From Thiotrichales bacterium (GTDB taxonomy: Bacteria > Pseudomonadota > Gammaproteobacteria > Francisellales > CACEW01): DNA of 64,000 bases. The position numbers and the translations under genes are program-made. The notes beneath the pieces were generated by a model that did not search any database, was not told the DNA's origin, and worked only from the letters and a program-made list of their open reading frames with translations. This document shows positions 26,467-36,764 of the stretch, piece by piece. Each line of letters begins with the position of its first letter. Within the stretch, counting starts at the first letter, position 1. The stretch covers positions 62,001 to 126,000 of the forward strand of contig CANJUQ010000002.1 of the NCBI GenBank assembly GCA_947478175.1, read 5' to 3'.

Positions 26467-27999
26467 TTACTCAGGTTTCATATGGGGGAAGAAAATCACA
26501 TCTCGAATTGACGGCGCATTGGTAAATAGCATGACTAAACGGTCAATCCCGATGCCTTCTCCGGCCGTCGGCGGCAAACCATATTCCAAAGCTCGGACAT
26601 AATCTGCGTCATAAAACATCGCTTCTTCATCCCCAGCTTCATGAGCTTTGACTTGCTCTTGGAATCTTTCCGCTTGATCTTCAGGGTCGTTTAGCTCTGA
26701 AAAACCATTCGCGATCTCTCTTCCGCCCATGAAAAATTCAAAACGATCGGTAATAAAACCATCCTGATCATTCCGCCTCGCTAACGGCGAGACTTCTGCG
26801 GGATATTCCGTAATAAACGTCGGCTGAATTAAATTAGATTCAACGGTCTTTTCAAAAATCTCAATCTGGACTTTACCCAAACCTTCTGAGCCTTTTAAAG
26901 CTATTCCTAATTTTTTAGCAATCGCTTTGGCTTTTTCAAAATCTTTCAGATCTTCTAGTTTTAATTCAGGGTTAAAAAATAAAATCGACTCCAGAACACT
27001 CATGCGAGTAAACGGCTTGGATAAATCAAACTCGGTCCCTTGATAATTCAAAATCAAATGGCCATTTACTTCTTGAGCCAAGAATTTAAATAATCTTTCA
27101 GTCAGATCCATCATGTATTGATAGTCTTGATAGGCACAGTAAAACTCACACATGGTGAATTCTGGATTATGTCTTGTCGACAAGCCTTCGTTCCTGAAGT
27201 TTCTATTGATCTCAAACACTCTTTCAAAACCGCCGACAACTAATCTTTTTAGATATAACTCTGGAGCAATTCTTAAATACATTTCGAGATTCAAACTGTT
27301 ATGAAACGTCTTAAACGGCTTGGCACTCGCACCGCCAGGAATTACCTGCATCATGGGTGTTTCGACTTCCATATAATTCTCAGCCATTAAGAATCTTCTA
27401 ACACCATCGACTATTTGAGATCTAATTTTAAAAACCCGACGGCTTTCTTCGTTAACAATTAAATCCACATAACGTTGACGGTATCTAATTTCTGTATCTG
27501 ATAAACCATGAAACTTATCAGGCAACGGTCTCATCGATTTAGTTAATAACTGGACCGACGTCGCATGAAGGCTGAGTTCCCCCGTATTGGTTCTAAACGG
27601 ATGGCCTTCGATGCCAATAATGTCGCCAATATCCCAATGTTTAAAATCGTCATAAATCCCTTCTGGGAGATCGTTCTGACGCAAATAAGCCTGAATCTTC
27701 CCAACACCGTCCATCAATGTCACAAAGCTGGCTTTACCCATGACTCTACGAAGCACAATTCGACCGGCAATCTTAAAGCTGGGCTTAGGATTTAAGGCTT
27801 CTAAATTTTCTTTAGACATTTCGCCATAAGCTTGATTTAAAGCGGCTGAATCCGAGTTTTTAAAAAAATTATTAGGAAACGCTGCCTGGCCCTTTTGAGC
27901 TGCCGCCTGCCGTAAAGTATCTAATTTTTCTTTCCGAACTTGCATTAACTCGCTTTCGCTGAGTACGGGTGTTTGAGCCCCTTGCGTCGCTTCTATCAT
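26467..27999 (-). CDS. lysS: Lysyl-tRNA synthetase, class II
   Basis: A 510-aa class IIb synthetase: an OB-fold anticodon domain (about 55-155), motif 1 around [10 protein letters not shown], motif 2 [25 protein letters not shown] and motif 3 [12 protein letters not shown]. It charges tRNA-Lys in the cytosol. The ATG at 27999 starts the usual N-terminus (MIEATQG); a start at 28056 would add 19 hydrophobic residues absent from the family. It is followed by efp. Confidence 0.96.
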   Translation of the reverse strand: MIEATQGAQTPVLSESELMQVRKEKLDTLRQAAAQKGQAAFPNNFFKNSDSAALNQAYGEMSKENLEALNPKPSFKIAGRIVLRRVMGKASFVTLMDGVGKIQAYLRQNDLPEGIYDDFKHWDIGDIIGIEGHPFRTNTGELSLHATSVQLLTKSMRPLPDKFHGLSDTEIRYRQRYVDLIVNEESRRVFKIRSQIVDGVRRFLMAENYMEVETPMMQVIPGGASAKPFKTFHNSLNLEMYLRIAPELYLKRLVVGGFERVFEINRNFRNEGLSTRHNPEFTMCEFYCAYQDYQYMMDLTERLFKFLAQEVNGHLILNYQGTEFDLSKPFTRMSVLESILFFNPELKLEDLKDFEKAKAIAKKLGIALKGSEGLGKVQIEIFEKTVESNLIQPTFITEYPAEVSPLARRNDQDGFITDRFEFFMGGREIANGFSELNDPEDQAERFQEQVKAHEAGDEEAMFYDADYVRALEYGLPPTAGEGIGIDRLVMLFTNAPSIRDVIFFPHMKPE

Positions 28000-28088
28000 G
28001 TGTTTTAAAAACCCCAGCCAAAAAAAGGGCGCAATAGTAATCAGTTTTGGGGCCAAGTGCTACTTCAAGTTTGGCTTAGTTGGGCCGG

Positions 28089-29462
28089 CTATTTTTTACG
28101 GTAACGCGTATTTCTTGTCTGGCCAATTCTTTCTAAGAGCCCTTTTTCAACCCAACCGCTTAGTTTTCGTAGCGCGGTCGATTTTGAAATAGAAAGCACT
28201 GGCATAACATCTGAAATCGAAACCTCAGGGCTACGTCCCAACAAATCCAGCATCTGATCAAACTCAGAAACCCCTATTTCAGACTTTAATTTTTCTTGTG
28301 TTGCTAACCGCTGATTTGATGGGCGGGGCAAAATACATTTAACAAAATTTTCTCCATTAAAAATTTTAGGAACATCCAACCCATTTTTTTCATACGCATC
28401 AAAAACAGTAATAAACCCAGTCCCCATCTTTTCTATGTACCCAACTTCTCTCATGATTTTGCAGATGCCAGGATTTCTCAAATAAGTAATGCCTGATTTT
28501 AAGTTCTCAACACTCAAAGGCCCTGGAAATGACCCAGGGCTAAAAAATTCCAACCGATCATCATAAATTGCAATTTTGGCTGGGGCTTTCAGGGCATAGC
28601 TTCGATGAATGATCATGTTTAATAGCACTTCTCGAATGGCGATCTCTGGGATCTCCAATTTCTCAGTCCGTTGTAATCCCTGAATGGTAAATGAACGGTA
28701 CAAGCGACTCGAAATAAAAGCACTGGCCTGTTTAAATTGATTAAACAGCGTCCCTTCACAATCCACGGTCGCAATGACTTCCCGACCGTCTATTCCACTA
28801 AAATGCGAACAGATAATCATGGCTTCTGAGAAAAATTCTTGGGGATTTTTTCCAAACAAAAGCAAGCCCAAAACCGTCGGATAGCTCCGTGCTTGGTCTT
28901 GCACCAAAATCCGATAAGACCGCAGGGTCAGCTCATCTAAAACAAAATCTCTGGCATTTTTTCTGTTTTTTAAGAAGGTTTCGATCGCTGAGAGATCTAG
29001 ATATTTTTCCCAGTCCGCCTGAAAAACAGGCAGGCTTTCATAATCAAACCCTTTTGATTTCCAAGTTAGTTCATCAATCATTTCAGGGCTCGCTCGCAAG
29101 GTATGCCGACCCAACCGAACAAACACACCCTTTTGAAAACCTTCTGATCGTTTGAAATAAGGCTTATTCATGCCCTCTGATACTTCAATAATTAAAACCG
29201 ATTGCTCCCCAAAGCGCTGGGCGTAGACCCGGGGAAGCACGTGAGGGGAACATGAATCTGCAATAGATTTATCGATTGATTCCATCAGGTTTTCTATTTC
29301 AGAATCAGACAATCCAATAATTTCTCGATTATCGGCAACGCCTAAAACCAATTTCCCACCATGGGTATTACAAAAACCAATCATTGTTTTGACAATTTGA
29401 TCATTTTTGGGAGTTTCTCTTTTGAGTTCTATCAAATTTGATTCCGCTTCTGGGTAACGCAT
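28089..29462 (-). CDS. AlbA_2/Schlafen-type ATP-binding transcriptional regulator
   Basis: A 457-aa protein with an N-terminal AlbA_2 (Schlafen AAA_4) domain (ESNLIELKRE, then FCNTHGGKLVLGVADN), a HATPase_c_4-like middle part (NMIIHRSYA and FFSPGSFPG) and a C-terminal winged helix (VMPVLSISKSTALRKLSGWVEKGLLERIG). Such proteins are wrongly called RecG-like helicases and probably act as regulators. It stands alone. Upstream at 29535-29551 lies a direct repeat TATGAAGC x2 next to a TATAAT box, which could be its own operator. Confidence 0.82.
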   Translation of the reverse strand: MRYPEAESNLIELKRETPKNDQIVKTMIGFCNTHGGKLVLGVADNREIIGLSDSEIENLMESIDKSIADSCSPHVLPRVYAQRFGEQSVLIIEVSEGMNKPYFKRSEGFQKGVFVRLGRHTLRASPEMIDELTWKSKGFDYESLPVFQADWEKYLDLSAIETFLKNRKNARDFVLDELTLRSYRILVQDQARSYPTVLGLLLFGKNPQEFFSEAMIICSHFSGIDGREVIATVDCEGTLFNQFKQASAFISSRLYRSFTIQGLQRTEKLEIPEIAIREVLLNMIIHRSYALKAPAKIAIYDDRLEFFSPGSFPGPLSVENLKSGITYLRNPGICKIMREVGYIEKMGTGFITVFDAYEKNGLDVPKIFNGENFVKCILPRPSNQRLATQEKLKSEIGVSEFDQMLDLLGRSPEVSISDVMPVLSISKSTALRKLSGWVEKGLLERIGQTRNTRYRKK

Positions 29463-29801
29463 ATCTTTTGCTCCAAATTTTTAAAACCGCCTTTCGATTC
29501 ATTTTTCGGTTCATATTCGCGTCAATATTATAAATATGAAGCGTATGAAGCAAATAAGTAATATAAAAATAAAATTAATATCAATATTTTCAATATCTTG
29601 ATTTTTAATTCTTAAATCATTCAAATCAAAACCCCATCAGATTTAAAAAAACACTGATCTCTAACTCAATTTTTAATAATTCGATTTTGATATTTTGATT
29701 ATTGATGGACTCCCCCACCCTAAAAGCAGATAATCTCGCCGCTTTTTTGGCCAGACAATCTCAATAATCCAGAAAAAATCCAGATAACAGGGACTGAATT
29801 C
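29463..29801. other. AT-rich intergenic region between the AlbA_2 gene and udk
   Basis: 339 bases without a supported gene. For the minus-strand AlbA_2 gene it holds TATAAT at 29527-29532 and the tandem TATGAAGC repeat (29535-29542 and 29544-29551). The rest is AT-rich with short self-complementary runs (TCAATATT/AATATTGA-like). Nothing else is recognised. Confidence 0.5.
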
Positions 29802-30464
29802 ATGCAAGACAGCAGAGAAGATAAAGAAGATGAAGACCAAAACAAAATGATCATCATTGGCATCGCAGGGGCTTCAGGGTCTGGTAAAAGTTTAATTTCA
29901 AAAACCATCGTTAACGAACTTGGCTCTAGCCGCGTCGCCGTTGTTTCAGAAGATGCTTATTACAAAGATTTATCCCATTTACCCTACGAAGAACGTGCCC
30001 AAGTTAACTTTGACCATCCGGATTCGATTGACCATGAGCTACTTTATGAGCACCTCAAAAGACTCCAGGCTGGCGAAGAAGTCCAAATGCCTGTGTATGA
30101 TTATTTAACCCATACGAGATCCATTGAAACGGTTACTTTAAATAAAGCCGTCAGAATCATTGTGCTCGAAGGGATTTTATTATTCACCGATCCGAATCTC
30201 AGACACATTATGGACATTCGCATCTTTGTCGATACACCGCCTGATATTTGCTTTATTCGACGCCTGCTTCGAGACACGAAAGATCGTGGTAGAACCATGG
30301 ATTCCGTCATTGATCAATATCAAAAAACCGTCAGGCCCATGTTTTTACAATTTATTGAACCCTCAAAACGCTACGCGGATCTCATTGTCCCCCATGGCGG
30401 CAAAAACAGAATCGCCATCGATATGATCAAAGCCAAAATGCGTGAAATGTTAGGAGCCCCATAA
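29802..30464 (+). CDS. udk: Uridine kinase
   Basis: A 220-aa P-loop kinase with [49 protein letters not shown] and RDTKDRGR, as in Udk. It phosphorylates uridine and cytidine in pyrimidine salvage. The start at 29802 has AGGGA nine bases upstream and gives a 15-residue acidic extension; the ATG at 29847 (MIIIGIAG) is an alternative. It is followed within 2 bases by deoB, making a nucleoside salvage operon. Confidence 0.94.
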   Translation: MQDSREDKEDEDQNKMIIIGIAGASGSGKSLISKTIVNELGSSRVAVVSEDAYYKDLSHLPYEERAQVNFDHPDSIDHELLYEHLKRLQAGEEVQMPVYDYLTHTRSIETVTLNKAVRIIVLEGILLFTDPNLRHIMDIRIFVDTPPDICFIRRLLRDTKDRGRTMDSVIDQYQKTVRPMFLQFIEPSKRYADLIVPHGGKNRIAIDMIKAKMREMLGAP

Positions 30465-30466
30465 CC

Positions 30467-31666
30467 ATGGCCCGTGCGGTGATCTTAATGATGGATTCTT
30501 TCGGCGTTGGTGAAGCCAAAGACGCTGCAAAATTTGGAGATACAGGCGCAAATACTCTAGGCAGCATTCTCAAAACTACTCAAATTAAATTACCTAATTT
30601 AGCCCGATTAGGCCTGGAAAAAATCGCCGAAAGATCCCAAAAAAATCCAGGGCCCTTGGCTTATTCTTTAGGCTATAACGGCCCCATCGAAGCGGCTTAT
30701 GGATTTGCTGATGAAATTAGCTTTGGCAAAGACACCCCCTCCGGGCATTGGGAAATGGCGGGTCTGCCGGTCTGTTATGACTGGGGTTATTTTAAAAATT
30801 TAAAAAATTCTTTTCCTGAAAAATTACTTGAAGATTTTATTCGTGAAGCCAAACTTCCTGGCGTTTTAGGCAACTGTCATGCGTCAGGAACAGAAATTAT
30901 TAAAGACCTGGGAGACCTGCATGTTCAAACAGGCCAACCCATTGTTTACACCTCTGCAGATAGTGTTTTTCAAATTGCTGCTCATGAAGAAAGCTTTGGC
31001 TTAGAAAGACTCTATGAGATTTGCCATATCGCTCGAAAACTCGTCGATGAATACAATATTGGACGCGTCATCGCTCGGCCATTTATTGGGACCTCTGGGC
31101 ATTACCAAAGAACCTCTCATCGCCATGACTATGCAACGCCTCCTCATGAAAAAACTTTATTGGATTATCTAATTGACGCAGGTCACAAAGTCATTGCGAT
31201 TGGCAAGATCGCCGATATTTATGCACATCATGGGATTTCCCAAGAGATTCTTTCTGAAGATAACAATTCACTTTTTTCAGAGACTCTTAAAGCTTTTAGA
31301 TCAGCCCCTGACAAAACTTTAGTCTTTACAAACTTTGTCGATTTTGATTCGAAATATGGCCATCGCCGAGATCCTCAGGGCTATGCCAAAGCTTTAAAAG
31401 AATTCGATGACAGACTCCCCGAAATAGAAAAACTATTAGGCCCTGATGATCTTTTATTAATTACTGCCGATCATGGCTGCGACCCTTTATTTCCAGGCTC
31501 TGATCACACCCGTGAAAGAGTGCCCATTATATTTAAAGGCCAGTCCATCCAACCTCAGTATTTAGGCCATTCGGAATGTTTTTCGGATATGGGCCAAACA
31601 TTGGCAAAACATTTTGGAATCAAACCATTAGAACATGGGAAAATATTAGGGGACTATAAACAATGA
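30467..31666 (+). CDS. deoB: Phosphopentomutase
   Basis: A 399-aa alkaline-phosphatase-fold mutase with MMDSFGVGEAKDAAKFGDTGANTLG, DTPSGHWEMAG, the metal-binding GTSGHYQRTSHRHDYA and ITADHGCDP. It interconverts (deoxy)ribose 1- and 5-phosphates, linking nucleoside breakdown to central metabolism. TAGGAG precedes the ATG. Its stop overlaps the start of the aminopeptidase gene by 4 bases (ATGA). Confidence 0.96.
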   Translation: MARAVILMMDSFGVGEAKDAAKFGDTGANTLGSILKTTQIKLPNLARLGLEKIAERSQKNPGPLAYSLGYNGPIEAAYGFADEISFGKDTPSGHWEMAGLPVCYDWGYFKNLKNSFPEKLLEDFIREAKLPGVLGNCHASGTEIIKDLGDLHVQTGQPIVYTSADSVFQIAAHEESFGLERLYEICHIARKLVDEYNIGRVIARPFIGTSGHYQRTSHRHDYATPPHEKTLLDYLIDAGHKVIAIGKIADIYAHHGISQEILSEDNNSLFSETLKAFRSAPDKTLVFTNFVDFDSKYGHRRDPQGYAKALKEFDDRLPEIEKLLGPDDLLLITADHGCDPLFPGSDHTRERVPIIFKGQSIQPQYLGHSECFSDMGQTLAKHFGIKPLEHGKILGDYKQ

Positions 31667-33441
31667 TTATCAGCACTCGCGTCGAACAACTTCGTCAACT
31701 CATGCGTTCTCACGGCATTGATTTTTACTATGTGCCTTCTTCCGATGCTCACCAAAATGAATATGTCCCCGAGTGCTGGCAACGTCGTCCTTGGATCAGT
31801 GGTTTTACAGGCTCAGCAGGAGATGTCTTAGTTGGTTTGAATCAAGCTTATTTGTGGACCGATGGTCGTTATTTTTTACAAGCAGAAACCGAGCTAGATC
31901 CTCAGACTTATCAGCTCATGAAACGCCAACAAGGCTCTGGAAATTCTTTTTTTGATTTTATTTCCCAGCAGCCTAAACACACGAAACTCGGCGTAGACCC
32001 TCAAACTTTGAGCACTCAAGAAGCTGGGAAATTAGAACAAATCTTAAAAGACATAGAAGGCGAATTAATTTCTATTGATCAAAATCTAATTAGCCAGATT
32101 CAAACCCCAGCGCTTTCTTTACCTAAAAATCCCGTCCGCTTAGCTGATTTAAAAACCGCAGGGCAATCCGCCCATGAAAAAATCCAAAATATTCAAACCA
32201 TTTTAAAAGCTGAACATATCGACCATTTGATTATTAATACTTTGGATTCGATTGCTTGGTTATTAAATATTAGAGGCCATGATATTGCGTTTAATCCTTT
32301 GGTTTTAAGCTATCTAATAATCGACCAAGATAAAATTCACTGGTTTGTAGATCTAAACAAACTTAGCCCTGAATTATTAATTTATTGCCAAGCTGAACAG
32401 ATCTCCGCCCATGCCTATGAAAACTTTGGGCCTGTTTTAAAACATCTGACCGGCCATGTGTGGATCGACCCTGCGTCGGCCAGTGTTTGGATTAAAAATT
32501 CACTGAAAAACGCCCGCGTGCTAATTCAGAAAAAATCACCCATAGAATTACTGAAAGCCTGTAAAAATCTTTCTGAAATAAACGGATTCCAAGAAGCCCA
32601 TATCAAAGACGCAGTGTCTTTAATTAACTTTTTCTACTGGCTTGAAAAAAATCAAAATTGGAAAAATCTGACTGAATATTCTGTCGGTCAAAAACTTTTA
32701 GAATTCAGATCTCAAGATCAAAATTTCGAAGGCCCTAGTTTTGACACCATTGCCGGCTATGGAACTAACAGTGCTGTGATTCACTATCGAGCTCAAGAAA
32801 ATTCCGCGAAAAAATTATCAGATCAAAATTTATTTTTATTAGATTCCGGTGGGCAATATCCCCAAGGAACCACGGATATTACGCGCGTGTTTCATTTTGG
32901 AGTCCCAACGACTGACCAGAAAAAACATTACACCTTGGTTTTAAAAGGCCATTTAGCTTTGGCTAGAGCTGTCTTTGTTCAGGGGACCACGGGGATGCAT
33001 TTAGATACCCTAGCGAGACAGTTTTTATGGGAAGCCGGCTTAGATTTCTTACACGGAACGGGCCATGGCGTAGGCTGTAATCTTTGTGTTCACGAAGGCC
33101 CTCAAAGAATCTCTCCCGCTTTTAATACTCAAGCTTTATTACCTGGCATGGTGGTCAGCAATGAACCAGGGGTCTATTTCCCAGGAAACTATGGCATTCG
33201 AATTGAAAATCTTTGCGTGGTGAAAGAAAAATTCCCGAAAGATTCTCACGGCATTGGCGTGGGGCCATTCTTAGGCTTTGAAGATTTAACTCTGGTTCCC
33301 TATAGCCAGAATTTAATTGATTTTAATTTATTAAATCCCCAAGAAATTTCTCAAATTAATCAATATCACCAAAGGGTTTTAAATACAGTTGGACCGAGAT
33401 TAAAGCCTGAAGTTAAAGCCTGGTTGGAATCAAAAATTTAA
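31663..33441 (+). CDS. Xaa-Pro aminopeptidase, M24B, long form
   Basis: A 592-aa metallopeptidase. There are two creatinase-N-like domains (about 1-310) and a catalytic pita-bread domain. The metal ligands are visible: Asp in FLLDSGGQY, Asp in TTDITRVF, His in HGTGHGVG, Glu in SNEPGVYF and Glu in GIRIENL. It removes N-terminal residues before proline. At 592 aa it belongs to the three-domain APP1-like type rather than the 440-aa E. coli PepP type. It is translationally coupled to deoB and converges with the exonuclease gene, overlapping by 4 bases. Confidence 0.92.
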   Translation: MIISTRVEQLRQLMRSHGIDFYYVPSSDAHQNEYVPECWQRRPWISGFTGSAGDVLVGLNQAYLWTDGRYFLQAETELDPQTYQLMKRQQGSGNSFFDFISQQPKHTKLGVDPQTLSTQEAGKLEQILKDIEGELISIDQNLISQIQTPALSLPKNPVRLADLKTAGQSAHEKIQNIQTILKAEHIDHLIINTLDSIAWLLNIRGHDIAFNPLVLSYLIIDQDKIHWFVDLNKLSPELLIYCQAEQISAHAYENFGPVLKHLTGHVWIDPASASVWIKNSLKNARVLIQKKSPIELLKACKNLSEINGFQEAHIKDAVSLINFFYWLEKNQNWKNLTEYSVGQKLLEFRSQDQNFEGPSFDTIAGYGTNSAVIHYRAQENSAKKLSDQNLFLLDSGGQYPQGTTDITRVFHFGVPTTDQKKHYTLVLKGHLALARAVFVQGTTGMHLDTLARQFLWEAGLDFLHGTGHGVGCNLCVHEGPQRISPAFNTQALLPGMVVSNEPGVYFPGNYGIRIENLCVVKEKFPKDSHGIGVGPFLGFEDLTLVPYSQNLIDFNLLNPQEISQINQYHQRVLNTVGPRLKPEVKAWLESKI

Positions 33442-34163
33442 GCCCACACTGTCTTGATCTTAATTTTTAAAGCTTCTTCCAAATGCTCTGGAATATTTGA
33501 AAGATCAATCAATCTTTGATTTCTTTCAAAATGGTTTTGAATCTTTCCACCAGCTGGATGGGGTTGATCGAACATCTTTTGGCGTTCTTGTTCGTTTTCA
33601 AAAATAAGCTTTAAGCGCTTAGTTAAAACTCGAGGATAAGCTGAAGGGATATTATCTCCGCGATCGCCCCGAATGCATTTAAGAAATAAATCAAATTTAA
33701 CGTTCTGAGCCGGACGCCTATAAGTCTGGGTTCTGGGATCAAAAAGCCAAACTTGGTCATTCATCAGCTGCTCAAAATCTTTGTCTGAACTGACAATAAT
33801 TTTATGGCCCGGTAAATATTGCGTCAGGGCATAGATGACATCGTCAGCTTCACAGCCGTCATGCTCTAAGCAGTGCTTAATATGTTTTGTTTTGTAATGC
33901 CCAATCGCCCGCCTCACTAAGCGCTTGAGGGTGTCCTCTTGGCGATGGGCTTTATAGTCGGGAAAAATATCTTTTCGCCAATAACTCGAAGCATCACAGG
34001 CAAAAATAAAACGATCGGGAGAAAACATGCGATACCAAGTTCGCATATAAACCGCCGCACGTTCGGCGAGTTCTTCGGCAGCGGAATCATTATCAACCAA
34101 GGGATCTTGTCGGTAGCCACTTAGATACATGATGTTAGAGAGATCAAAAATAAGAGTGCGCAT
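33438..34163 (-). CDS. 5'-3' exonuclease, FEN/T4 RNase H-like
   Basis: A 241-aa FEN-superfamily nuclease. The acidic metal sites are FDLSN (about 6-10), FACDAS (about 55), CEADDVIYAL (about 105), SSDKDFEQLM (about 124) and the H3TH region GDRGDNIPS (about 167). Proteins of this size (T4 RNase H, ExoIX/Xni) remove RNA primers or flaps independently of DNA polymerase I. The gene sits directly after hda on the minus strand with a 10-base gap, a plausible replication pair. Confidence 0.85.
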   Translation of the reverse strand: MRTLIFDLSNIMYLSGYRQDPLVDNDSAAEELAERAAVYMRTWYRMFSPDRFIFACDASSYWRKDIFPDYKAHRQEDTLKRLVRRAIGHYKTKHIKHCLEHDGCEADDVIYALTQYLPGHKIIVSSDKDFEQLMNDQVWLFDPRTQTYRRPAQNVKFDLFLKCIRGDRGDNIPSAYPRVLTKRLKLIFENEQERQKMFDQPHPAGGKIQNHFERNQRLIDLSNIPEHLEEALKIKIKTVWA

Positions 34164-34173
34164 CAGTTCTTTC

Positions 34174-34860
34174 TCACCACCCCATGACTTGTTTTACAAA
34201 CGGGACGGTGACTTTCCGATGATGATGGATCGAAGCTTGTTTTAATTTTTTCATGATTTCGCCTAAAGACGCCATGTCTCGTTTAGAACGATGCAATAAA
34301 AATTCACCGACTTCTTGTGGGAACACCATGCCAATTTCATGCGCTTGTCTTTGTAAAACACTTAAAGCATCCACACCCACTAACGACTCAACTTTAAGAC
34401 TCAAGCTCCAGGCCAATCTCGAAGTCAGATCACTTAAGGCAAAATTGAGATGGACTGGTAACTGGGTTCCGGCCATTAAGACTCTCGTTCCCCGAATAAA
34501 GCTGGCGTTATAAAGATGAAATAAAGCTTCTTCCCATTTGAGATCCCCGGCGATGGCGTCGACATCGTCTAAACAAATTAAAGAAAGCGTCTCTAAGTTA
34601 TGCAGCATCTCTTCGTGATAGTCCGAGCGATCTTTCAGGCTGACATAAATGGCTGATTCATGACGCTTCATGACTTCAACACAAGCGCCTTGTAACAAAT
34701 GTGTTTTGCCAGCACCCTTAGGGCCATAGAGATAAACAAACCGCTCGCCTTCCCAATGAAGTAAGCGCTGGAGATGTAATAAAACATTCTCGTTTTTTTT
34801 GGGATAGAAATTATCCAATCCTACTGAAGGCTCAAGTTCTAAACCGAGCGACAGCTGCAT
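34174..34860 (-). CDS. hda: DnaA regulatory inactivator Hda
   Basis: A 228-aa DnaA-like AAA+ protein. It begins MQLSLGL, a clamp-binding motif matching the QLSLPL of E. coli Hda. It has Walker A LYGPKGAGKTHLL, Walker B LICLDDVDAI and a C-terminal helical lid. With the sliding clamp it stimulates DnaA-ATP hydrolysis. The ATG at 34860 is chosen because the clamp motif must be N-terminal; eight upstream codons to 34884 are unlikely to be translated. It is divergent from ftsI. Confidence 0.92.
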   Translation of the reverse strand: MQLSLGLELEPSVGLDNFYPKKNENVLLHLQRLLHWEGERFVYLYGPKGAGKTHLLQGACVEVMKRHESAIYVSLKDRSDYHEEMLHNLETLSLICLDDVDAIAGDLKWEEALFHLYNASFIRGTRVLMAGTQLPVHLNFALSDLTSRLAWSLSLKVESLVGVDALSVLQRQAHEIGMVFPQEVGEFLLHRSKRDMASLGEIMKKLKQASIHHHRKVTVPFVKQVMGW

Positions 34861-34917
34861 GGAGATATCTTCTGTCAGAGTCAAAACTCAGTCACCGGTA
34901 GGCAAAAATGGGGGGCG

Positions 34918-34945
34918 ATGATACCATGATTCGCTCTGTTTTCAC
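34918..34945 (-). promoter_or_regulatory. Extended -10 promoter candidate for hda
   Basis: Minus strand: -35 GTGAAA, 16-bp spacer, extended -10 TGGTATCAT, then CGCCCCCC. It lies in the roughly 100-bp gap shared with the divergent ftsI-like gene. Confidence 0.45.
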
Positions 34946-34959
34946 CCTGAGCTTTTACT

Positions 34960-36693
34960 TTGAAAAGTCTCCCCTCTTTCTCCCGTCCTCGATATTGGGT
35001 TTTGGCCCTTTTACTCTTAATCATTTTTTTATCTGTGATTGCCCGATTGATTTATTTAACTTATGGCAATCGCGATTTTTTGATAAACCACGCGATCTCC
35101 CAGTCCATTCATAAGCATATTCTCCCCGCAGATCGTGGGATAATTTATGATCGTAACGGCATTGCTTTAGCGATTAGTACGCCCGTCGATAATATTGTTC
35201 TAGATCCTAAAGTCTTTGTTCAAGATCCCAGTAAATTTGAGTTATTAACGCAAGTCCCCTGTTTAAATTTATCTATGACAAATCTGCTGACTATTTTAAA
35301 AAATAACTCCAATAGCGTTTTTTATTACATTGCGAAACAAGTCCCACCCAACTGCGCCGATCAAATAACGGATTTAAGACTGGCGGGTGTTTATGCCGAA
35401 CTCCAACAAAAAAGCTTTTATCCCATTGGCCCGGCTTTGGCTCAGCTAGTTGGATTTACCAATGATGCTAATCAAGGCGCTTCAGGCTTAGAGCTTTCTC
35501 TTAACTCACAACTCCAGGGAACCAGCGGTTTAGCCTGGGTCGAAGAAGATGGCATGGGACGTATTTTAAAAATTAAACAAATTATTCGTCCGCCCGTTCA
35601 TGGCCAAGATGTGACGCTCAGTATTGATAGCCGTTTACAAACGATTGCCTATGAAGCTCTGAAAGAAAAAATAACTGAAACCCAGGCAGATTCAGGATCT
35701 TTAGTGGCTATAGATGTCAAAACAGGGGAAGTTTTAGCTGCTGTGGCTTACCCAAGCTTTAATCCCAATGACCCGAATGATCGCGTGGGCAGCAAAGTTA
35801 AAAATTTAGTCTTTACAGATGCTTTTGAACCGGGCTCAACCATGAAAGTTTTAACCTTGGCAGCAGGACTCGAAAGTGGGTTATTTACACCCGATACACC
35901 GATTAATACTTCGCCCGGTCGAATTATGGTGGGAGGCCATCAAATTCATGATGACAGTGATTATGGCCAACTGACCATGACGTCTGTTTTGACTAAATCT
36001 TCCAATATTGGCGCATCCAAAATAGCCCTCGCGATTCCTCACCAATTATTATTTGATCAAATCGAAAAAGCTGGTTTTGGAATACCGCCAACCACTCAAT
36101 TCCCTGGAGCGACGGGGGGAATTCTTCACTCGGTCGATCATATGGGTGATTTTGAATATGCGACCATGAGCTTTGGCTATGCCATCTCAGCGTCTTTATT
36201 ACAAATGGCCAAAGTCTATGCAGCCATTGCTAACGGCGGGATCATTCATACGCCTAGCTTATTAAAACTAACCCAACCGCCCGTTGATTCTCGCCTGATG
36301 CCAGCAGCCGTCGCTGCTCAGCTCATGGTCATGTTGCATACCGTTGTCAGTTTCCAAGGAACAGGCTTACTGGCCAATATTCCTGGCTATCAAGTCGCAG
36401 GAAAAACAGGAACAGCGCATTTGATTGGCGACAAGGGTCTGTATGTCAATCATTACAACGCCATCTTTATTGGCATTGCACCGTATCAAAATCCGCGTGT
36501 TGTCATTGCCGTGAGAATTCAGAATCCGAAAGGCCATTTCAATTCTTTCGGAGGCGTCTCTGGCGCACCTATTTTCGCCAAAACCGCATCGGCTGCGATG
36601 GCTTTGTTAAATGTCCCACCCACAGAACCTCAAGTGGATATCGATTTCTTTAAGAAAGAACATACGTTCTTGCAGCAGATTATTAATGCCTAA
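34960..36693 (+). CDS. ftsI: Peptidoglycan transpeptidase FtsI/PBP3
   Basis: A 577-aa class B penicillin-binding protein: a short cytoplasmic tail, a membrane anchor (about 12-32), a pedestal domain with ADRGIIYDRNG, and a transpeptidase domain. The active-site serine is in EPGSTMKV (about 293-300), SSN is in TKSSNIGAS and the third box is GKTGTAHL. It crosslinks septal peptidoglycan. The only usable start is TTG at 34960, because an in-frame TGA lies 4 codons upstream; the ribosome site is weak. It stands outside a division-and-cell-wall cluster, so it may be a relocated or second copy. Confidence 0.9.
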   Translation: MKSLPSFSRPRYWVLALLLLIIFLSVIARLIYLTYGNRDFLINHAISQSIHKHILPADRGIIYDRNGIALAISTPVDNIVLDPKVFVQDPSKFELLTQVPCLNLSMTNLLTILKNNSNSVFYYIAKQVPPNCADQITDLRLAGVYAELQQKSFYPIGPALAQLVGFTNDANQGASGLELSLNSQLQGTSGLAWVEEDGMGRILKIKQIIRPPVHGQDVTLSIDSRLQTIAYEALKEKITETQADSGSLVAIDVKTGEVLAAVAYPSFNPNDPNDRVGSKVKNLVFTDAFEPGSTMKVLTLAAGLESGLFTPDTPINTSPGRIMVGGHQIHDDSDYGQLTMTSVLTKSSNIGASKIALAIPHQLLFDQIEKAGFGIPPTTQFPGATGGILHSVDHMGDFEYATMSFGYAISASLLQMAKVYAAIANGGIIHTPSLLKLTQPPVDSRLMPAAVAAQLMVMLHTVVSFQGTGLLANIPGYQVAGKTGTAHLIGDKGLYVNHYNAIFIGIAPYQNPRVVIAVRIQNPKGHFNSFGGVSGAPIFAKTASAAMALLNVPPTEPQVDIDFFKKEHTFLQQIINA

Positions 36694-36764
36694 AAATAAT
36701 TTCAAAAAATAAAATCACGAAATTGGAACCAGTTTTGTGGAAAAAATCACGTTTTAGGAACATA

